The position numbers were made by a program, and so were the translations under genes. Below, piece by piece: positions 1 through 7,135 of a stretch of DNA of 64,000 bases. Source of the DNA: an uncultured Myxococcales bacterium (lineage in GTDB: Bacteria; Myxococcota_A; UBA9042; DTJE01); contig CALJUR010000081.1 of assembly GCA_937975765.1 (NCBI GenBank), positions 1-64,000 on the forward strand, read 5' to 3'. The stretch's first letter is position 1. The number at the start of each line of letters is the position of its first letter. The notes under the pieces are model-generated. The model did no database searches and had not been told where the DNA came from. It saw nothing but the letters and a program-made list of their open reading frames with translations.

Positions 1-52
1 ACGGCGACCACCGAGATCTACACTCTTTCCCTACACGACGTTCTTCCGATCT
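1..52 (+). other. Illumina P5 / TruSeq adapter sequence (artefact)
   Basis: These 52 bases match the inner part of the Illumina P5/TruSeq universal adapter, ending in the familiar CTTCCGATCT. I find one difference from the adapter as I remember it, a T instead of C at base 41. The adapter joins directly to the interior of a 16S gene. This is library sequence left on the end of an assembled contig, not genomic DNA. Confidence 0.96.
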
Positions 53-357
53 CGTCCTCTCAGACCAGCTACCCGTCACAGCCTTGGTGGGCCGTTACCT
101 CACCAACTAGCTGATGGGACGCGGGCTCGTCCTCAGGCGAATTACTCCTTTGGCCCCAGCCCCCGAAGGGACCGTGGTCTTATGCGGGATTAGCAGTTCT
201 TTCGAACTGTTATCCCCCACCCGAGGGTTGATTACCCACGTGTTACTCACCCGTGCGCCACTCTACTAGGGGGTTGCCCCCCATTCGCGTTCGACTTGCA
301 TGTGTTAAGCACGCCGCCAGCGTTCGTCCTGAGCCAGGATCAAACTCTCCAGTAAAA
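53..357 (-). rRNA. rrs: 16S ribosomal RNA, 5' part only (truncated by contig end)
   Basis: The reverse complement reads AGAGTTTGATCCTGGCTCAG near 349-330, the universal 27F site. It continues through the conserved GGCGGCGTGCTTAACAC block and the 120-330 region of 16S. The first roughly 305 nt of the gene are present and the rest is cut off by the adapter. The mature 5' end is placed about 8 nt before AGAGTTTG, by analogy with E. coli. Transcription runs leftwards from three tandem promoters at 474-821. The sequence would allow taxonomic placement once extended. Confidence 0.96.
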
Positions 358-432
358 TTTGTGAAAGGGTCCGGGACGAGTCCCGAAGCCTCTTTCGACA
401 AAATTGCGGGGTCTCTCTTGGCTTCTACTATC

Positions 433-448
433 CAGTTTTCAAGGAGCG
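433..448 (-). promoter_or_regulatory. boxA-like rRNA antitermination element in the 16S leader
   Basis: The minus strand reads GCTCCTTGAAAACTGG here, between promoter P3 and the 16S 5' end. Bacterial rRNA leaders often carry a CTTTGAAAAC-type boxA that recruits NusB/S10 antitermination complexes. Position and sequence both fit. Binding is inferred. Confidence 0.55.
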
Positions 449-473
449 AGGTCGCTTCCGACCGGGAAACTCG

Positions 474-503
474 ACTATAGCGTCGAACCGGTCCTCCTGT
501 CAA
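474..503 (-). promoter_or_regulatory. rRNA operon promoter P3 (proximal)
   Basis: On the minus strand a perfect -35 TTGACA (503-498) and -10 TATAGT (479-474) are separated by 18 nt. This is the promoter nearest to 16S, with a predicted start near 467. The -10 matches the sigma70 consensus at 5 of 6 positions, the best of the three promoters. Confidence 0.75.
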
Positions 504-626
504 GGCCGCGACAACCGCACCGGTCACCTGGCCTCGCCGGCACCGCCTCCTTCTTCTCGTCGGCAGGCGCCGTCGCTTCCTTCCGAGCCGGGACCCGAGG
601 GGCCCTTTTCGTCGAAGCGGGGGCAG

Positions 627-655
627 ATGTTAGTCTCGGTCTCAAACCCTGTCAA
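627..655 (-). promoter_or_regulatory. rRNA operon promoter P2
   Basis: On the minus strand, TTGACA (655-650), a 17-nt spacer and TAACAT (632-627). A run of seven A residues lies just upstream of the -35 on the coding strand, like an UP element. It is one of three tandem promoters for the rRNA operon. Confidence 0.65.
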
Positions 656-792
656 GGATTTTTTTCGCCCCCGAAATTTTCTTCCGGGAGCGGGCCGGGT
701 TCCTTGTTCTCGTCGCCCAGCCTGGGACCGACACGTTTTCAATCGCCCTCGCGGCGCGCCGCTTTCGCGACGGCTCGTTCGGAGCGGGGCGG

Positions 793-821
793 ATGGTAGG
801 AGTCTTGCCCGAACCTGTCAA
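793..821 (-). promoter_or_regulatory. rRNA operon promoter P1 (distal)
   Basis: On the minus strand, TTGACA (821-816), a 17-nt spacer and TACCAT (798-793), with an A7 run immediately upstream of the -35 on the same strand. The TGA inside the -35 hexamer is also the stop codon of the upstream gene at 818-1165. The stretch 358-817 holds no gene and is the rRNA control region. Confidence 0.65.
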
Positions 822-1165
822 ACCTTTTTTTCGCGCGCCCTGGAACCCTGCGAATCCCCCGGATCTTCGGCGGCACCGGCCTCGGAGGCCCAGCGCTGCA
901 GCACGCCGGCGATCGACAGGGCCTGGGCCGGGCTGCCGATGTTGAACTTGCTCTCCATCCGGTACGAACCGTGCTGCTTGCGGAACTTCCGCAGCGTGAA
1001 CTTCGCGGGCCCGTACGACTCGGACGCGGGGTCCCACTCGCGGTACCGGAAGACCAGCACCGGCCAGGTCCCGCGCGCGATGATCTCCTTCGCCTCCTGG
1101 CGGATCACCTGGACGCCGCCCTCCTCGTACTCGACCGTGATGTCATCGATGTCCTCGGCCCACAT
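818..1165 (-). CDS. Small conserved hypothetical protein (115 aa)
   Basis: The start is the ATG at 1165, preceded by AGGAGGGAGCC, a strong ribosome binding site. The 115-residue protein opens with an acidic stretch (MWAEDIDDITVEYEEGG). A basic core follows (KFTLRKFRKQHGSYRMESKFN), ending in the pattern KFNI-x3-QA-x9-LQRW. It has no signal peptide or membrane segment and looks like a small soluble protein. I recall similar KFNIS-x3-QA proteins of unknown function in deltaproteobacteria; a distant resemblance to PC4-like nucleic-acid-binding folds is only a guess. It is the last gene before the rRNA operon and its stop codon lies in the rRNA P1 -35 box. Confidence 0.7.
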   Translation of the reverse strand: MWAEDIDDITVEYEEGGVQVIRQEAKEIIARGTWPVLVFRYREWDPASESYGPAKFTLRKFRKQHGSYRMESKFNIGSPAQALSIAGVLQRWASEAGAAEDPGDSQGSRAREKKV

Positions 1166-1175
1166 GGCTCCCTCC

Positions 1176-2114
1176 TCAGCGTTCGTTCCCGGGCACCTTG
1201 CGCAGCACCTCGGGCGCGCCCGGCCCGAAGGCGTCCACCAGCCCCTCCAGCACCCGCCTCGCCATCGCCACCGGGCGTGCCCGGCGCGCCGGCACGAAGT
1301 CACCGGGCGCGGCGGGGGCGTCCCCGTCAGGCGTATCGGAAAAGGCCAGCAAGTGTTCCACGGTGACGAAGGCCCGGCGGCCGCCGGCCTCGACGTCCAT
1401 CCCCAGGACCATGCGCACCGAGGCCGTGCGGGAACCCTCCCGGCGCACCTCGCCCTCCAGCCGCGTGACGTTGGCGGAAAACGGCGCGCCGGCGGCCGTC
1501 GCCGACGCGGTGCAGGCGTCGGGGGCCAGCGAGAAGGCGCGGACCGGGCCGTCGCCCGCGGGGGGGCTGCAGCGGATCGCGATCTCCAGCAGGTCCCGCG
1601 TACCCTGCAGCACGGACTCGGCGGCCTGGCGGGGTTCGTCCCGGGCGTCGTCCCAGCGCACGAAGGGACCGCCGGACCCGCGCGTGAAGTAGTCCTTTCC
1701 GACCCGGATCGCCCGGAACGACTCGTCGGTGTCGCCGGGCTCGGATCCCTGGTGCGCGCGGGCCACCTCGACCGCGAAGTCGCCGTTCGCCTCGCGGCGC
1801 AGGGTGCGCCGGTCGCGCAGCGTGACGGGCCCCTCGGGGCGGGCCACGGTGACCCGCGTCTCGGCGGTGGCCAGGTACGCGGCGCGGTCGCCGACCAGGG
1901 CGTCGACGGGGGCAGTCGGATCGGCCACGGGCTGCGGGGGAGATGAAGGCCCGCGACCGCACGCCAGCGCGGGCAACGCCACCGCGATCGCCAGGACGAC
2001 CCGCACCCGGCGCAACCGGGACCGGACCGCGCCGGTCGCGCGGGCCTTCGCGACGGCGCGCGTCGGCGATGCGCGCCCGCCTGGCCTTCGAGGTGCGGGA
2101 AAACGCGCCACCAT
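1176..2114 (-). CDS. Predicted lipoprotein of unknown function (312 aa)
   Basis: The start ATG overlaps the fmt stop in a TGATG junction, so translation is probably coupled. About 32 basic, Arg/Ala-rich residues precede a typical lipoprotein signal that ends in the lipobox LPALAC. A later TTG or GTG start would give a more normal signal length. The mature part is about 260 residues, mixed alpha/beta in character with regular beta-like stretches and no repeats. I recognise no family. The neighbours are translation genes, and its place at the end of that operon does not reveal a function. Confidence 0.7.
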   Translation of the reverse strand: MVARFPAPRRPGGRASPTRAVAKARATGAVRSRLRRVRVVLAIAVALPALACGRGPSSPPQPVADPTAPVDALVGDRAAYLATAETRVTVARPEGPVTLRDRRTLRREANGDFAVEVARAHQGSEPGDTDESFRAIRVGKDYFTRGSGGPFVRWDDARDEPRQAAESVLQGTRDLLEIAIRCSPPAGDGPVRAFSLAPDACTASATAAGAPFSANVTRLEGEVRREGSRTASVRMVLGMDVEAGGRRAFVTVEHLLAFSDTPDGDAPAAPGDFVPARRARPVAMARRVLEGLVDAFGPGAPEVLRKVPGNER

Positions 2115-3097
2115 CACCCTCCCGTCGCGGGGCTGGCCTCGGGCCCCGGGCCCAGCACGTCCCCGACGGACAGCCGGCGGCCCGCGGCGGCCTCGCGCGC
2201 CGTCATGCGGCGCGACCCGGCGGGCTGCAGGTCCCGGAGGAGAACGGCCCCGTCGCCCGTGCGGACCTTCGCCCCTTCCGCATCGACCGAAAGGACCGTC
2301 CCGGGCGCGGCCCCGGATGCGTCCGGCACCGCCTGCGCGAACGGGAACACCCGCAGGCGCAGATCCTTCGCGCCGTAGGTGTAGGCGCCAGGCCACGGCT
2401 CGACGCCGCGAACCCGGTCGGCCACCTCGCGGGACGTGCGCGCCCAGTCGATGCGTCCATCCTCCTTCTTCAGCGGGGGCGCCAGCGTGGCCAGCGCCTC
2501 GTCCTGCGGCACAGCCGTCATCGTCCCGTCCACGACGCCTTCCAGCGCCTGCAGCAGCAGGGCCGGACCCATCGCGGCCAGCCGGTCGTAGACCGTCGCC
2601 GCGGTGTCGTCCGGCGCGATCGGCGTCGCCCCCTTCAGCAGCATCGGGCCGGTGTCCAGGCCCGGGTCCATGCGCATGATCGTCACGCCGGTCCGGGGGT
2701 CGCCGCGGATCACCGACCACTGCACCGGCGCGGCCCCGCGCCAGCGCGGCAGCAGCGACCCGTGCACGTTGATGCATCCGAACCGCGGCAGGTCCAGCAC
2801 CTCGGGCGGCAGGATGCGGCCGTACGCCGCCACCACGACCAGGTCGGGGCGGGCCTGCGCGATCGCGCCCTGCACCTCGGGCGTCCGCAGCGTCTTCGGC
2901 TGCAGCAGCGGCAGGCCCAGCGCCGACGCCAGTTTCTTCACGGGGGTCTCGGACACCTCCAGGCCGCGGCCCGACGGCTTGTCGGCCCGGGTCACGACCA
3001 GCGGCAGCGCGAAGCCCGCGTCGGCCAGCGCCTGCAGCGACGGCACCGCGAACGACGCGGACCCCATGAAGACGATGCGAAGGGACGACGGGGTCAC
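2114..3097 (-). CDS. fmt: Methionyl-tRNA formyltransferase
   Basis: This enzyme transfers a formyl group from 10-formyl-tetrahydrofolate to Met-tRNAfMet before initiation. The N-terminus has the family signature RIVFMGSASFAVPSL. The catalytic region INVHGSLLPRWRGAAPVQW with the downstream D-x-G-x-T (LDTGPM) follows, and the C-terminal tRNA-binding domain is present. The length of 327 residues is normal. The start is a GTG at 3097 with GGAGG six bases upstream. It lies 21 nt after def, the enzyme that later removes the formyl group, in the usual def-fmt order. Confidence 0.95.
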   Translation of the reverse strand: MTPSSLRIVFMGSASFAVPSLQALADAGFALPLVVTRADKPSGRGLEVSETPVKKLASALGLPLLQPKTLRTPEVQGAIAQARPDLVVVAAYGRILPPEVLDLPRFGCINVHGSLLPRWRGAAPVQWSVIRGDPRTGVTIMRMDPGLDTGPMLLKGATPIAPDDTAATVYDRLAAMGPALLLQALEGVVDGTMTAVPQDEALATLAPPLKKEDGRIDWARTSREVADRVRGVEPWPGAYTYGAKDLRLRVFPFAQAVPDASGAAPGTVLSVDAEGAKVRTGDGAVLLRDLQPAGSRRMTAREAAAGRRLSVGDVLGPGPEASPATGG

Positions 3098-3118
3098 GGG
3101 CGCCTCCGGGCGATGGGG

Positions 3119-3640
3119 TCACTCCCCGCGGCGCATGCGGTCGTAGTCGCGCAGGGCGATGCGGCGGCGGACGAGGCCGACGCGGTCGACGAAGACGGTG
3201 CCGTCCACGTGGTCGATCTCGTGCTGGAAGCAGACGGCCAGCAGGCCGTGGCAGTCGCGCGTCTGCAGGGTCCCGTTCTCGTCCAGGTACTCGACCGTGA
3301 CGTGCTCGGCCCGCTGGACGTCGACCTCCAGGCCGGGGAACGACAGGCAGCCCTCGGTCATCACGACCTTGCCCTCCCGCGCCGTGATGCGCGGGTTGAC
3401 GGCCAGGATCAGGCCGCTGCCGGGCTGGCCCTCCTCCTCGGAAGGCACGTCCAGCGTGACCATGCGGCGGGAGATGCCCACCTGCGGGGCGGCCAGGCCG
3501 ATGCCGTTGCCGCGGTACATCGTCTCGGCCATGTCGTTCAGCAGCCGGCGGACCTCGTCGTCCACCGCCTCGACCGGGTCGGCCTTGCGGCGCAGAACCT
3601 CGTCCGGCCACGTCCGGATCGGAAGAACCGCCATCGTCAT
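3119..3640 (-). CDS. def: Peptide deformylase
   Basis: This metal-dependent hydrolase removes the N-formyl group from new proteins. All three family motifs are visible: GNGIGLAAPQVG, EGCLSFPG (with the metal-binding Cys) and QHEIDHVDG (HExxH type; Val replaces the usual Leu after the second His). The 173-residue length is normal. Two starts are possible. The ATG at 3640 overlaps the previous stop as ATGA. The ATG at 3634 has better spacing from AAGGGGG and would give MAVLPIRTWPD. The gene sits between a J-like gene and fmt in a translation operon. Confidence 0.95.
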   Translation of the reverse strand: MTMAVLPIRTWPDEVLRRKADPVEAVDDEVRRLLNDMAETMYRGNGIGLAAPQVGISRRMVTLDVPSEEEGQPGSGLILAVNPRITAREGKVVMTEGCLSFPGLEVDVQRAEHVTVEYLDENGTLQTRDCHGLLAVCFQHEIDHVDGTVFVDRVGLVRRRIALRDYDRMRRGE

Positions 3641-3993
3641 CCCCCTTCCGCGGGCAGCAGCGCCCGCCGGTACGCCAGCCTCAGGTCCGGGTCCGACAGC
3701 ACCGTGAAGGCGTCCTCGGCCACCCGAGCCGCCTCCTCCAGCACCGCGGACGCCCCGGCATCGCCGGCCACCTCCGCCCGCAGCGCGTCGATTTCCCGCG
3801 CCACGGCCCGCCACGCCTCCCGGACCTCGGTCGTGGTGGCGTCCCGGGCCAGCCCCAGGCACTCGAAATAGGTGCCATTCCACGCGGCATCCCGCAACCG
3901 GACCAGCGCGGCCGGCAGCGGGGGTGCCTCGAACGGCCGGATCCGGGCGGTCCCGCGACGCGCCGGCGCGGCCCCCTTCACGCGACCTTCCAT
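3637..3993 (-). CDS. J-domain-like protein lacking the HPD motif (118 aa)
   Basis: The N-terminal 35 residues are basic and disordered-looking. From about residue 43 the sequence follows a J domain: YFECLGLARDATTTEVREAW matches helices I-II, and AEDAFTVLSDPDLRLAYRRA matches helices III-IV. The HPD tripeptide that activates DnaK is replaced by a segment reading REIDALRAE. It is therefore probably a J-like protein that cannot stimulate Hsp70 in the normal way. The ATG at 3993 overlaps the end of cysS by 16 nt, and its stop overlaps a possible def start as ATGA, so it is co-translated with both. A role in translation or nascent-chain handling is only suggested by context. Confidence 0.7.
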   Translation of the reverse strand: MEGRVKGAAPARRGTARIRPFEAPPLPAALVRLRDAAWNGTYFECLGLARDATTTEVREAWRAVAREIDALRAEVAGDAGASAVLEEAARVAEDAFTVLSDPDLRLAYRRALLPAEGG

Positions 3994-5423
3994 CGCGTCC
4001 CCTCGGGCCCGTCCATCAGGACGATGCCCATGCCGGACAACTCGGCCCGCAGCGCGTCGGCCTTCGCGAAGTCCTTCGCGGCCCGCGCGGCGATGCGGTC
4101 GGCCACCAGCGCCTCGATCCGCGCCCGGTCCAGGCCGTTGCGGGCCAGCTTGCGGTCGCGGATCCCGGACAGCACCTCGGCCGGGTCCCGCTGGCACAGC
4201 CCCAGCACCTTCCCCAGGTCCGCCAGCATCTCCAGCGCCGTGGCCACCGCCTCGGCCTTCTGGGTGCCCTTGCCCTTCATCGTCAGCGCGTCGTTCAGGC
4301 GCCGCGCCGCGTCGGCCACCAGCGCCAGCCCCGCGGCCGAGTTGAAGTCGTCGTCCATCGCCGCGACGAATTTCTCCTTCGCGGCCTCGACCTCGACGGG
4401 GTTCGAGTCGCACGGCGTCCGTTCCAGCAGCGCCCGCGCCGCCTGCACGGTCTCGTACAGGTACTCGACCCGGTTCTCGGCCTCGGACACGGCCCCGTCG
4501 GTGAAGTTGATGGGGCTGCGGTAGTGCGTGGTCAACAGGAAGTACCGCAGCGACTCGGGGTGGAACCGGGCGGTGACCTCCTGGATCGTGAAGAAGTTGC
4601 CCAGCGACTTGGACATCTTCTCGGAATCGACGTTGACGAAGCCGTTGTGCATCCAGGTGCGCACGAACTCCTTGCCGGTCGCGGCCCAGGACTGGGCGCG
4701 CTCGTTCTCGTGGTGCGGGAAGACCAGGTCCATGCCGCCGCCGTGCAGGTCGAAGACCTCGCCCAGGTACTGCGACGACATGGCGCTGCACTCGATGTGC
4801 CAGCCGGGCCGGCCCGAACCCCACGGGCTGTCCCACGCGGGCTCGCCGGGCTTCGCCGCCTTCCACAGCGCGAAGTCCATCGGGTGGCGCTTGCCCGGCT
4901 CGGACGGGTCGACGCGGTCGGAGGCGCCGGCCTGCATGTCGTCCAGCTTGCGCCCGGACAGTTGCAGGTAGCCGGGGAACGACGAGATGTCGAAGTAGAC
5001 GTCGCCGCCCGCCACGTACGCGTGCCCGCGATCCACGATCGACTGCACCATCGCGAGGATCTGCGGCATGTGGTCCGTGACGCGCGGCTCGACGTCGGCG
5101 CGCGCCACGCCCAGCGCGTCCATGTCCTCGTGGAACGCCTCGATGTTGCGCGTCGTCAACTCGGTCACCGGCACGCCGGCCTCGTTCGACCGCCGGATGA
5201 TCTTGTCGTCCACGTCCGTGAAGTTGCGGACGTAGGTGACCTCGTAGCCGCGCCAGCGCAGGTACCGGAGGATCACGTCGAAGGCCACGTAAGCCCGCGC
5301 GTGCCCGATGTGGCAGCGGTCGTACACGGTCACGCCGCACACGTACATCCCCACCTTGCCGGGCTGGATCGTCTCGAAGGGTTCCTTCGCGCGGGTGAAC
5401 GTGTTGAAGACCTTCAGGCTCAC
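3978..5423 (-). CDS. cysS: Cysteinyl-tRNA synthetase
   Basis: This class I synthetase charges tRNA-Cys. The sequence shows MYVCGVTVYDRCHIGHARAY (zinc-binding Cys and the HIGH motif), WHIECSAMS and HHENERAQ (further zinc ligands), and the KMSKS loop as EKMSKSLGNFF. The length of 481 residues is standard. It begins an apparent operon: cysS, J-like gene, def, fmt, lipoprotein. A promoter with a perfect -35 lies at 5454-5482, giving a short leader. Confidence 0.97.
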   Translation of the reverse strand: MSLKVFNTFTRAKEPFETIQPGKVGMYVCGVTVYDRCHIGHARAYVAFDVILRYLRWRGYEVTYVRNFTDVDDKIIRRSNEAGVPVTELTTRNIEAFHEDMDALGVARADVEPRVTDHMPQILAMVQSIVDRGHAYVAGGDVYFDISSFPGYLQLSGRKLDDMQAGASDRVDPSEPGKRHPMDFALWKAAKPGEPAWDSPWGSGRPGWHIECSAMSSQYLGEVFDLHGGGMDLVFPHHENERAQSWAATGKEFVRTWMHNGFVNVDSEKMSKSLGNFFTIQEVTARFHPESLRYFLLTTHYRSPINFTDGAVSEAENRVEYLYETVQAARALLERTPCDSNPVEVEAAKEKFVAAMDDDFNSAAGLALVADAARRLNDALTMKGKGTQKAEAVATALEMLADLGKVLGLCQRDPAEVLSGIRDRKLARNGLDRARIEALVADRIAARAAKDFAKADALRAELSGMGIVLMDGPEGTRWKVA

Positions 5424-5453
5424 GGGGTTTCCTCGCCTTCGCGGACGGGCGGA

Positions 5454-5482
5454 AACCTACCGGTTGCGCGGGGATCTGTCAA
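5454..5482 (-). promoter_or_regulatory. Probable promoter of the cysS-def-fmt operon
   Basis: On the minus strand, TTGACA (5482-5477), 17 nt and TAGGTT (5459-5454). The predicted start near 5447 leaves a leader of about 24 nt before the cysS ATG at 5423. The perfect -35 is unusual by chance in DNA this GC-rich. Confidence 0.6.
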
Positions 5483-5533
5483 TCGGACGGGCGGCCCTTG
5501 CGCGATCGTGAAACCGCGTCCATCATCCCGCGC

Positions 5534-6979
5534 ATGGACTTCGCGAAACACGGTTCGCTGGTCGCGGCGCTGCTTTACGTGGTGGCGGTCGGAACGCTGC
5601 TGGCCGGGCAGTCCCCGGTCGTGCCGCAGCCGGTCCTGAACAGCCTGGAATTGCGGCCCTTGCTGCTGCTGGGGCGGATGATCGAGCCCCCGGAAGCCCC
5701 CGCGGCCGGGCCGGCCGAGGCGGACCCGCCGGCGTCCCCGTGGGTCCCGGCCGGTGAGGGGGTGCTGCCGGGCCGCTCCGACCCGCAGGCCGGCGAGTGG
5801 GAGGAACTGTCCCTCATGCTGCGTGCGGGCCTGGAGTCCGTGGCGCACCGGCCCCTGGCCACCCGCGAGGACCCGTTGCGGGCGGCCGCCGTCGCCGCCG
5901 GCCTGGGCGCGCGCCACCTGGTGCCGCCGTATGCCGGGCCCCTGGCCGCCGAAGACCCCGCGGCCGCCGCGCTGGTCCGCTGGGCGTTCGATCCCGCCTC
6001 GCCGGCCTCCGACGCGGACCTGGCCGCACTGCGCGATGCGGGCCTGCCACCTCCCCTGGGCGACATGGCCGTCGCGGCGGTGGCGCAGGCCGCCGGGCGG
6101 ACCGACGACGCCGCCACCGCCCGGGCCGGCTGGATCGCGGCCGCCGACGAGGTGCGCCAGTGGGCCTCCCTGGCGACGATCGTCTTCGCGGCCGCGCTGG
6201 TCGTCGGGACGGTGCTGTGGTTCCGGATGCGGCGGCTGCAGTGGGAGGCGATGGCGGCGCTGCGCCTCCGGCCCACCGTCGATTCGCTGCTGCCGGTCGC
6301 ACGGGTGCTGGCGTACTTCATGGCCGTCTACCTGACGGTGGGGGTGTTCGGGCCGGACCTGCTGGCCGGCCTGGAGATCCCGGGCGGCGTGGCCGGGATG
6401 GCCACGCTGCTGTACCTGGTCAACGCGGTGGCGGGGATCGCCCTGGTGCTGGCGACGGGCCGCTCCGCCGCCGGCGAGCCGGCCGCCGACCTGCTGGGGC
6501 TGCGGACGATGGGGCCCTCGCGCGCCCCGGCCGGCGCGGCCTGGGGCGTGGCCGGGTGGTGCATGCTGGTGCCGGCCGTCCTGTCGGCGACCTTCTTCGC
6601 GGCGACCGTGCTGGGCATCGGCGGGAACCCGTTCGACAACCCCGTCGCGATGCTGCTGGCGATGGACCCCTCGCCCGACGTGGTCGCGCTGCTGCTGTTC
6701 TCGACGGTGGTCCTGGCGCCGCTGTTCGAGGAGATGCTGTTCCGCGGCTTCCTGCACGGGCGCCTGCGCCGGCACTTCACGCCGTACGGGGCCGCGGCTC
6801 TCTCGGGCCTGCTGTTCGCGATCGCGCACCTGTCCGTGTCGAACCTGCTGCCCCTGTGGGCGCTGGGGTTCGCGCTGGGGATCCTGTACGACCGCACCCG
6901 GACGCTGTGGGCCCCGATGGTCGCGCATGCCCTGTGGAACCTGGGTACCGCCGGGGTCCTGCTGACCCTCTTCTCCTGA
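5534..6979 (+). CDS. CPBP-family intramembrane metalloprotease
   Basis: This is a multi-pass membrane protein of 481 residues. It has an N-terminal hydrophobic segment, a long Ala/Pro-rich periplasmic stretch (about 45-215), and then a group of transmembrane helices. The C-terminal third carries the CPBP (Abi/CAAX-protease-like) motifs: EEMLFRGF (EExxxR), a His in AIAHLS, and HALWN. These residues bind the catalytic metal in MEROPS family M79-type enzymes. The ATG at 5534 is preferred; an in-frame TTG 36 nt upstream is possible but has no ribosome site. The gene is divergent from cysS. The substrate is unknown. Confidence 0.85.
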   Translation: MDFAKHGSLVAALLYVVAVGTLLAGQSPVVPQPVLNSLELRPLLLLGRMIEPPEAPAAGPAEADPPASPWVPAGEGVLPGRSDPQAGEWEELSLMLRAGLESVAHRPLATREDPLRAAAVAAGLGARHLVPPYAGPLAAEDPAAAALVRWAFDPASPASDADLAALRDAGLPPPLGDMAVAAVAQAAGRTDDAATARAGWIAAADEVRQWASLATIVFAAALVVGTVLWFRMRRLQWEAMAALRLRPTVDSLLPVARVLAYFMAVYLTVGVFGPDLLAGLEIPGGVAGMATLLYLVNAVAGIALVLATGRSAAGEPAADLLGLRTMGPSRAPAGAAWGVAGWCMLVPAVLSATFFAATVLGIGGNPFDNPVAMLLAMDPSPDVVALLLFSTVVLAPLFEEMLFRGFLHGRLRRHFTPYGAAALSGLLFAIAHLSVSNLLPLWALGFALGILYDRTRTLWAPMVAHALWNLGTAGVLLTLFS

Positions 6980-7135
6980 CGTTTCCGGCCTTGGGCCTTC
7001 CCCGCGCCCCGCCACCGGATACCCTGCATTTTCGCGGGGATTTTTCCCGCCCCATTGACGATCCCCCCGTCCGCCCCCATCGTGAAGGACGCGAACAAAA
7101 GCGTGCGTTCTCCGGACGCGAAGGGAGGTGGATCC

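Noticed and set aside
627..1946. Long plus-strand open frame across the rRNA control region and a lipoprotein gene
   Set aside because: It crosses two rRNA promoters and is antisense to genes with ribosome sites. No recognisable domain is present.
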